A stretch of 5,191 bases of DNA, from NCBI RefSeq assembly GCF_004138495.1, contig NZ_ML142872.1, positions 52,731-57,921 on the forward strand, written 5' to 3'. Made by a program: the position numbers and the translations under genes. Positions 1 through 3,964 of the stretch are shown here, piece by piece (the stretch's first letter is position 1; the number at the start of each line of letters is the position of its first letter). Source of the stretch: Phytoactinopolyspora endophytica. Its GTDB lineage: Bacteria > Actinomycetota > Actinomycetes > Jiangellales > Jiangellaceae. The notes under the pieces are model-generated. The model was not told the DNA's origin. It saw only the letters and a list, made by a program, of their open reading frames with translations, and did not search any database.

Positions 1-410
1 CCGGGATGCCAGCGATCGCGGAGCTTCGCGCCATCGCCTGCGGATTTGAGGGCGAACGCCTTCAGGACGGCGAGAAACTGATCGACCTGGTCGGGATCCC
101 GATGCCGAGGGGTGAGCTCGCGCACCGCCATGTGCAGTGCGCTGGCCAGCGGCCTGCGGATCGACTGGTCCGGCCGTGCCTCGATCTTGCCGGTCCCCCA
201 GAGCCGGCGTATCGCCTGTGACCGTAGGGCGTTCAGCAGAACGGTCTTCCCCACACCCCGAAGCCCGGTGAGCACCAGGGAGCGTTCGGGGCGGCCTCGG
301 GCGATGCGTTCCAGAACGACGTCGAACTGCCTGAGCTCGCGATCCCGCCCCGCGAGCTCAGGGGGGCGCTGCCCAGCGCCTGGCGCGTAGGGGTTCCGTA
401 CCGGGTCCAT
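1..410 (-). CDS. P-loop AAA-type ATP-binding protein, N-terminal part (runs off left edge)
   Basis: The reading frame from the ATG at 410 down to position 1 is open for 136 codons, with no stop before the window edge. The protein begins MDPVRNPYAPGAG, then a GRDREL segment (about residues 21-26), then a perfect Walker A motif, GLRGVGKT (about 50-57), at the end of a hydrophobic strand (SLVLT). Arg/Leu-rich helices and an ALKS...AKLRDRWHP stretch follow. The 'ELAGRDREL...RPERS.VLTGLRGVGKT' start matches a group of actinobacterial AAA-type ATP-binding proteins whose function I do not know; some annotations suggest STAND/AAA_16-like regulators. Walker B and the C-terminal domain lie outside the window. 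There is no Shine-Dalgarno at a usable distance before the ATG, while a -10-like TAGCAT sits 6 nt upstream, so translation is probably leaderless. The gene is divergent from the sugar operon, and nothing here shows it belongs to the same pathway. Confidence 0.85.
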   Translation of the reverse strand, partial: MDPVRNPYAPGAGQRPPELAGRDRELRQFDVVLERIARGRPERSLVLTGLRGVGKTVLLNALRSQAIRRLWGTGKIEARPDQSIRRPLASALHMAVRELTPRHRDPDQVDQFLAVLKAFALKSAGDGAKLRDRWHP

Positions 411-416
411 TGTCGG

Positions 417-422
417 ATGCTA
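417..422 (-). promoter_or_regulatory. Candidate -10 element of a leaderless promoter for the ATPase gene
   Basis: Read on the minus strand this is TAGCAT, which fits the actinobacterial TANNNT -10 pattern. Exactly six bases (CCGACA) separate it from the ATG at 410, so transcription would start at or next to the A of the start codon. No good -35 hexamer is seen at 17-18 bp spacing. The lack of a nearby Shine-Dalgarno supports a leaderless message, but this remains an inference. Confidence 0.45.
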
Positions 423-462
423 TCGGCCTTTCTAGCGAAAAAGCTAGATCTGCTTAGATAGC
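419..462. repeat. Nested inverted repeat in the divergent intergenic region
   Basis: Two inverted repeats share one centre region. The inner one is TCTAGC (431-436), a GAAAAA loop, then GCTAGA (443-448). The outer one is GCTATC (419-424) with GATAGC (457-462). All 12 base pairs are exact. The outer left arm overlaps the proposed -10 of the ATPase gene and the inner repeat lies in the spacer of that promoter, so it could be an operator for that gene. No run of T or A follows and no gene ends here, so it does not look like a terminator. Confidence 0.5.
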
Positions 463-597
463 GCGATCGTGTGTCGACGACGGTCGATCGGTATTTCTAT
501 GGATGTCTAGTGAATTTTGAAGATTCCTCTAGAAGGCGACAGAGCCAGGGTGAGTCCTGTGCCGCGCCGATGCTGGCGGATAGGTGTGCCGTCTCTG

Positions 598-611
598 CGG
601 GAGCGCTACCA
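598..611. promoter_or_regulatory. Possible second, imperfect LacI-type operator
   Basis: CGGGAGCGCTACCA has the same AGCGCT core as the palindrome at 715-728, and 5 of its 7 symmetric base pairs match. It agrees at 12 of 14 positions with the CebR box (TGGGAGCGCTCCCA) as I remember it from streptomycetes. Its centre is 117 bp upstream of the centre of the perfect palindrome, about 11 helical turns. It may be an auxiliary site or chance in GC-rich DNA. Confidence 0.3.
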
Positions 612-620
612 GCACCTTCG

Positions 621-695
621 GAAACGTCCTATCAATCGGATGGTCACCAGTCGTGACGGCATGGTTGAATCGGGGTCACCCTTGAAACGTCCGAT
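621..695 (+). repeat. Cluster of short direct repeats upstream of the operon
   Basis: Three words each occur twice within 75 bases. GAAACGTCC is at 621-629 and 684-692, and each copy is followed by T/G and AT. AATCGG is at 634-639 and 668-673. GGTCACC is at 642-648 and 674-680. AATCGG and GGTCACC stay together as a pair, while GAAACGTCC lies before the first pair and after the second. The GAAACGTCC copies are 63 bp apart, about six helical turns. This may be a binding-site array, but no regulator can be assigned. Confidence 0.35.
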
Positions 696-697
696 GT

Positions 698-712
698 CCC
701 GGCGTGGCCGGG
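698..712 (+). repeat. Short GC-rich hairpin next to the operator
   Basis: CCCGGC, a GTG loop and GCCGGG form a perfect 6-bp stem with a 3-base loop. It ends two bases before the 14-bp palindrome. If transcription starts upstream, it would fold in the 5' leader about 50 bases before the start codon. No T-run follows, so it is not a typical terminator. Confidence 0.4.
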
Positions 713-714
713 CT

Positions 715-728
715 TCGAAGCGCTTCGA
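715..728. promoter_or_regulatory. LacI-family operator (perfect 14-bp palindrome)
   Basis: TCGAAGCGCTTCGA is an exact 14-bp palindrome with a central CG and a GAAGCGCTTC core. This is the standard shape of LacI-family operators that control sugar ABC importer and glycosidase operons in actinobacteria; CebR boxes share the AGCGCT centre. It ends 31 bases before the start codon of the binding-protein gene and 17 bases before its Shine-Dalgarno, a position suited to blocking transcription. No LacI-type regulator gene is in the window, so it would be encoded nearby or elsewhere. Confidence 0.75.
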
Positions 729-745
729 CGACGCCGATGTCAACG

Positions 746-751
746 AAAGGA
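746..751 (+). promoter_or_regulatory. Ribosome binding site that fixes the binding-protein start at 760
   Basis: AAAGGA within CGAAAGGACG lies 8 bases before the ATG at 760. It picks this ATG over upstream in-frame starts such as 517, which have no comparable site. The chosen start also places a proper signal peptide and lipobox at the N-terminus. Confidence 0.75.
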
Positions 752-759
752 CGTCATTC

Positions 760-2103
760 ATGACACTCCTCCACAGTTTGAACGCGGGTGCGGGCTACCC
801 GGCCCGCACGTCTCTTCGCGTGGTCGCCGTCGTCTCGGCCGCGACGTTGGCACTCGCCGCGTGTGGGTCAGATGACGATGACGATGACGATGACGACCAG
901 GCCGCTGCCGACGACGCAGGCTCGGTCACCCTCGAGTACTGGGGATGGGTGCCGAACGTTGAAGATGCAGTGGACGACTGGAACGAGGCCAATCCGGACA
1001 TCCAGGTCAACTTCACCAGGATGACCGGAGACGACGGCGACAAGATCCCATCCGCGGTGGACGCGGGTACAGGCCCGGACATCGCCCAGATGAGCCAGCA
1101 CCAGCTGCCGGACTTCGTCATCAACGAACGCGTGGTCGACATCAGCGACTACGTGGCCGGCGCTGAGGATCTGTTCACTGAGAGCTCGTGGTCGGCTGTT
1201 GTATTCGCGGACGCCGTGTACGGGGTTCCCCAGGACAGCGGTCCGGCAGCGATGATGTACCGCACTGACATCTTCGAAGAGCACGACATCGATGTCCCCG
1301 CCACCTGGACGGAGTACATTGAGGCGGGTCGCGAGCTACAGCAGGCGGACCCCGACGTGTACATCGGCCAGTTCTCACCGAACGAGATGGGCCTGTGGTA
1401 CCAGGACATGGTGCAGGCGGGCGGTAGCTGGTACGGCATCGAGGACGATGCATGGACGCTCTCGATCAACGACGAGGCGAGCCAACGGGTCGCCGAGAAA
1501 TGGCAGACGCTCGTCGACGACGGCCTGGTCAAGACCACCCAGATGTGGACACCCGAGTACTGGGCCGACATCAACAACGGCAACATCGCCACGATCACCT
1601 ATGCCGCATGGTTCCCGGCGCTGTTGAAGGAGAACGCGGCCGACCTGGCCGGCAATTGGGCGGTGGCGCCCGGCCCCACCTTCGAAGGCTCAGACGCCGC
1701 GGGTGACACCGGTGGTGCGGTCACCTCGGTCATGGCCGGTGCTGAACACCCAGAGGAAGCCGCCGAATTCATAACGTGGTTGAACAGCTCCGAAGAGGGA
1801 GTGAATCACCTGGTCACCGGAGGTGGTGTGTTCCCTGCGGCCAAGATCGGCCTGGAGAACGAGGATCTCGTGCAGCCAGACGACTACTTCGGTGGTCAGG
1901 AGATCCTCGAGGTGTACAAGGAGGCAGCGCTCAAGGTGCCCGGCGGCAATCAGGAAGGGCCGGGGTACCAGCTGGTGCAGAACGACATTCTGGACGGCTT
2001 CGCCGACGTCGCCAACGGCGATGCGACGTTCAGCAGCGTGCTGGATGACGCGCAGGAGGGCGCCGTAGAGCGCATGCGGGATCAGGGGCTCGACGTCAAG
2101 TGA
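760..2103 (+). CDS. Extracellular sugar-binding lipoprotein of a carbohydrate ABC importer
   Basis: This 447-residue protein is a family 1 solute-binding protein that presents an oligosaccharide to the two permeases encoded next. Residues 1-34 form a lipoprotein signal peptide, with a basic N-region, a hydrophobic core (VVAVVSAATLALA) and the lipobox LAAC with Cys35 as the lipidation site. Nine consecutive Asp (38-46) and further acidic residues make a linker to the membrane anchor. The binding domain starts near VTLEYWGW (56-63). DAGTGPDIAQ (101-110) and YGVPQDSG (154-161) are typical family motifs, as is the PATWTEY segment (180-186). Many Trp and Tyr residues suit stacking on sugar rings. 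The length is usual for the family. The stop overlaps the next start by four bases, leaving no gap between the genes. The exact sugar cannot be read directly; the GH95 gene suggests a fucosyl- or L-galactosyl-containing oligosaccharide (inference). Confidence 0.93.
   Translation: MTLLHSLNAGAGYPARTSLRVVAVVSAATLALAACGSDDDDDDDDDQAAADDAGSVTLEYWGWVPNVEDAVDDWNEANPDIQVNFTRMTGDDGDKIPSAVDAGTGPDIAQMSQHQLPDFVINERVVDISDYVAGAEDLFTESSWSAVVFADAVYGVPQDSGPAAMMYRTDIFEEHDIDVPATWTEYIEAGRELQQADPDVYIGQFSPNEMGLWYQDMVQAGGSWYGIEDDAWTLSINDEASQRVAEKWQTLVDDGLVKTTQMWTPEYWADINNGNIATITYAAWFPALLKENAADLAGNWAVAPGPTFEGSDAAGDTGGAVTSVMAGAEHPEEAAEFITWLNSSEEGVNHLVTGGGVFPAAKIGLENEDLVQPDDYFGGQEILEVYKEAALKVPGGNQEGPGYQLVQNDILDGFADVANGDATFSSVLDDAQEGAVERMRDQGLDVK
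871..897 (+). repeat. In-frame GATGAC hexanucleotide repeat encoding an Asp tract
   Basis: Four perfect copies of GATGAC (871-894) plus GAC encode Asp38-Asp46, immediately after the lipidated cysteine. Gain or loss of one unit would add or remove two Asp without a frameshift, so only the linker length between anchor and binding domain would change. Confidence 0.85.
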
Positions 2104-3044
2104 GTGTCGCCACCGCTGCCACGTCTACCTCTGCGCGCCCCCGCCGTCGCAGCCGCGGCGGGGGCCAGCGGTCGGCGCCGTACGTGTTCCTGGCGCCGTT
2201 CATCGTTCTGTTCGTCGGTTTCCTGATCGTGCCGATCGGGCTTGCGGTCTGGAACAGCCTGCACACTGTGCAGCGCAGCGGACTGGGGTTCGGCTCGTCC
2301 AGCGAGACCGCCTTCACCGGTCTCTCCAACTACACGGACGCACTGACGAATCCGGAGTTCCTGGACGGCTTGGGGAGGGTGCTTCTCTTCGGCGCCGTGC
2401 AAGTGCCGGTGATGCTGGCGCTGGCCCTGGTGTTGGCTCTGCTGTTCGACTCCGCAGCTGTGAAGTTCACGCGCTTCTTCCAGCTGAGCGTGTTCCTGCC
2501 GTATGCCGTTCCCGCGGTCGTGGCAGCCCTGCTCTGGGGTTTTCTCTACCAGCCACAGGTGAGCCCGATCGTCGACGCATTGGGGTCGGTGGGCATTGAT
2601 CCGGACTTCCTGGCACCGGGGACCGTGCTCTGGTCGATCGCGAACGTGACGATCTGGTCGGTGACCGGTGTCAACATGATCATCATCTTCTCCGCGTTGC
2701 AGACCGTGCCGCGGGAGATCTACGAAGCGGCACGCATCGACGGCGCCGGTGAGATCCGCACCGCGTTGCGGATCAAGATGCCGATGATCGCGCCGGCGAT
2801 CATTCTCACCGCGCTGTTCTCCGTGATCGGCACGCTGCAGCTCTTCAACGAGCCGATGGTGATGCGTTCGGTCACCTCCAACGTGTCCAGCGAGTACACA
2901 CCCAACATGATGATCTTCTCGACGACGACGCAGGGAGGGAACATCAACCTCGGCTCGGCCATGGCGATCCTTCTCGGCCTCGTGACCTTCGCACTCTCCG
3001 TGGCTGTGTCCGCGGCGTCGAACCGCAGAGGAGGGAAGCGGTGA
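2100..3044 (+). CDS. Carbohydrate ABC transporter permease, MalF/UgpA type
   Basis: This 314-residue inner-membrane subunit is one half of the sugar channel. After a basic cytoplasmic N-terminus (Arg-rich, 13-24) there are six likely membrane segments at about 28-52, 95-116, 130-150, 176-200, 231-250 and 284-306. The cytoplasmic EAA loop that docks to the ATPase is intact: EAARIDG at 209-215, nine residues, then I-K-M-P at 225-228, matching EAA-X3-G-X9-I-X-L/M-P. The start is a GTG that overlaps the TGA of the binding-protein gene (GTGA). Only a weak AGGGG (2084-2088) lies 11 bases upstream, so translation probably depends on coupling. The first permease of such pairs is usually MalF-like, and this one has the short form without the large periplasmic insert of enteric MalF. 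No ATPase gene is present, as is usual in actinobacteria that share an MsiK-type ATPase. Confidence 0.93.
   Translation: MSVATAATSTSARPRRRSRGGGQRSAPYVFLAPFIVLFVGFLIVPIGLAVWNSLHTVQRSGLGFGSSSETAFTGLSNYTDALTNPEFLDGLGRVLLFGAVQVPVMLALALVLALLFDSAAVKFTRFFQLSVFLPYAVPAVVAALLWGFLYQPQVSPIVDALGSVGIDPDFLAPGTVLWSIANVTIWSVTGVNMIIIFSALQTVPREIYEAARIDGAGEIRTALRIKMPMIAPAIILTALFSVIGTLQLFNEPMVMRSVTSNVSSEYTPNMMIFSTTTQGGNINLGSAMAILLGLVTFALSVAVSAASNRRGGKR
3029..3034 (+). promoter_or_regulatory. Strong ribosome binding site for the second permease
   Basis: A perfect AGGAGG lies inside the end of the first permease gene, 6 bases before the GTG at 3041. It supports that GTG over the ATG at 3047, which would be 12 bases away. 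Confidence 0.8.
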
Positions 3045-3964
3045 CGATGTCTGCTCTCGAACAGCGGAGCGCGAATCGCCGATCTGCCCGTGTTCGCCGA
3101 GGTGACACCGAACGCCATGGCGAGCGGCCGTCGCGGGTCGGCGTCGCGGTCGTCACGGTCTTCATGGTCGGTGTGCTGATCTACTTCATGCTGCCGGTCT
3201 ACTGGCTCGTCGTGGCGTCCACCAAAAGCACGTCGGACCTTTTCTCGACGCCGGGACTATGGTTCGCCGACCTGAATCTTTTCTCGAACCTGTCGCGGCT
3301 GAGCACCTACGACGGCGGGATCTTCTGGCGATGGATGTTCAACTCGTTCATCTACTCCGGCGTCGGGTCGGTCCTGATGACGTTCGTCAGCGTGGTCAGT
3401 GGATATGCCCTGGCCGTGTACCGGTTCCGGGGCCGGGCGGTTGTCCTCGGCGCGGTGCTGGGAAGCATGCTGGTCCCGCAAACCGTGCTGGCACAGCCGA
3501 CCTACCAGTTGCTTGTGGAGATCGGGCTGAACAACACTTATGCCGGCGTGCTCATCCCGTCGCTGGTGTATCCGTTCGGCGTGATGCTCGGCTACGTGTA
3601 CGCGCGGTCGTCGATCCCGACGGAGATTTTGGAAGCGGCCCGGCTGGACGGGGCGAGCGAGTGGAGGATCTTCCTCTCGATCGGCAGCAGGCTCATGGGG
3701 ACCGGGACGGTGACCATCCTGCTGTTCGCCTTCATCGGAAGCTGGAACAACTTCATGTTGCCGCTGCTGGTCCTCAACGATCAGAGCCTGATGCCGGTGA
3801 CCGTCGGCCTGAACGGATGGAGCCAGACCGCGATCACCGTGCCGGAGCTGCAGACTCTGACCGTGGTAGGCGCGCTGGTGTCCGTCATCCCGGTGGTGCT
3901 GGTCTTCGTCGGCCTGCAGCGTTATTGGCGTAGCGGACTGACCGCGGGAGGTGTGCGATTCTGA
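3041..3964 (+). CDS. Carbohydrate ABC transporter permease, MalG/UgpE type
   Basis: This 307-residue protein is the second channel subunit. A basic N-terminus (about 1-32, Arg-rich) precedes six likely membrane segments near 33-60, 101-126, 134-156, 167-188, 220-244 and 270-292. MalG-family marks include LPVYWLVVAS (51-60), the MFNSF segment (99-103), SGYALA (120-125), GSWNNFMLPL (233-242) and a C-terminus of the QRYW...GLTAGGV type. The EAA loop begins normally (EILEAARLDGASEWR, 195-209), but the usual I-X-L-P reads I-G-S-R (214-217), so the conserved Leu-Pro is missing. The frame is clean on both sides, so this is substitution, not a frameshift. The GTG start overlaps the TGA of the previous gene (GTGA). 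The stop overlaps the proposed CTG start of the GH95 gene. It should pair with the preceding permease and an ATPase encoded elsewhere. Confidence 0.93.
   Translation: MTMSALEQRSANRRSARVRRGDTERHGERPSRVGVAVVTVFMVGVLIYFMLPVYWLVVASTKSTSDLFSTPGLWFADLNLFSNLSRLSTYDGGIFWRWMFNSFIYSGVGSVLMTFVSVVSGYALAVYRFRGRAVVLGAVLGSMLVPQTVLAQPTYQLLVEIGLNNTYAGVLIPSLVYPFGVMLGYVYARSSIPTEILEAARLDGASEWRIFLSIGSRLMGTGTVTILLFAFIGSWNNFMLPLLVLNDQSLMPVTVGLNGWSQTAITVPELQTLTVVGALVSVIPVVLVFVGLQRYWRSGLTAGGVRF
3946..3951 (+). promoter_or_regulatory. Ribosome binding site pointing to a CTG start for the GH95 gene
   Basis: GGGAGG lies 9 bases before the CTG at 3961 and 6 bases before an ATT at 3958. The first in-frame ATG/GTG/TTG is the GTG at 3988, 36 bases away and with no Shine-Dalgarno of its own. 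The site therefore favours initiation at or next to 3961. Confidence 0.6.

Larger units (their letters stand above)
411..759. other. Divergent non-coding region between the ATPase and the sugar operon
   Basis: These 349 bases separate two divergent genes. Reading frames cross them, but the translations (for example the 81 codons open upstream of 760 in the lipoprotein frame) are Arg-rich and resemble no domain. No start there has a good ribosome binding site, so I treat the region as regulatory. It holds the nested inverted repeat (419-462), repeated words (621-695), an imperfect LacI-box-like site (598-611), a hairpin (698-712), the perfect palindrome (715-728) and the Shine-Dalgarno (746-751). 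I found no convincing consensus -35/-10 pair for the plus-strand operon, and no tRNA or recognised riboswitch. Confidence 0.7.

Noticed and set aside
6..390. Small plus-strand open frames over the left end
   Set aside because: They are antisense to the ATPase, whose Walker A motif on the minus strand is unambiguous.
431..448. The hairpin TCTAGC-GAAAAA-GCTAGA as a transcription terminator
   Set aside because: No gene ends near it, no T-run follows on either strand, and it lies between two divergent genes.
517..759. An 81-codon N-terminal extension of the binding protein, open in frame from 517
   Set aside because: It would place an Arg-rich stretch before the signal peptide, has no good ribosome binding site, and overlaps the operator palindrome. 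ATG 760 has a Shine-Dalgarno at 8 bases and gives a normal lipoprotein.
871..897. The short tandem repeat as part of a CRISPR array
   Set aside because: It is a 6-base codon repeat inside a coding region, with no spacers and no repeats of CRISPR length.
868..1284. A minus-strand open frame ending in a Val-Ile repeat
   Set aside because: The Val-Ile repeat is only the complement of the GATGAC repeat in the binding-protein gene, and no domain or ribosome binding site supports it.
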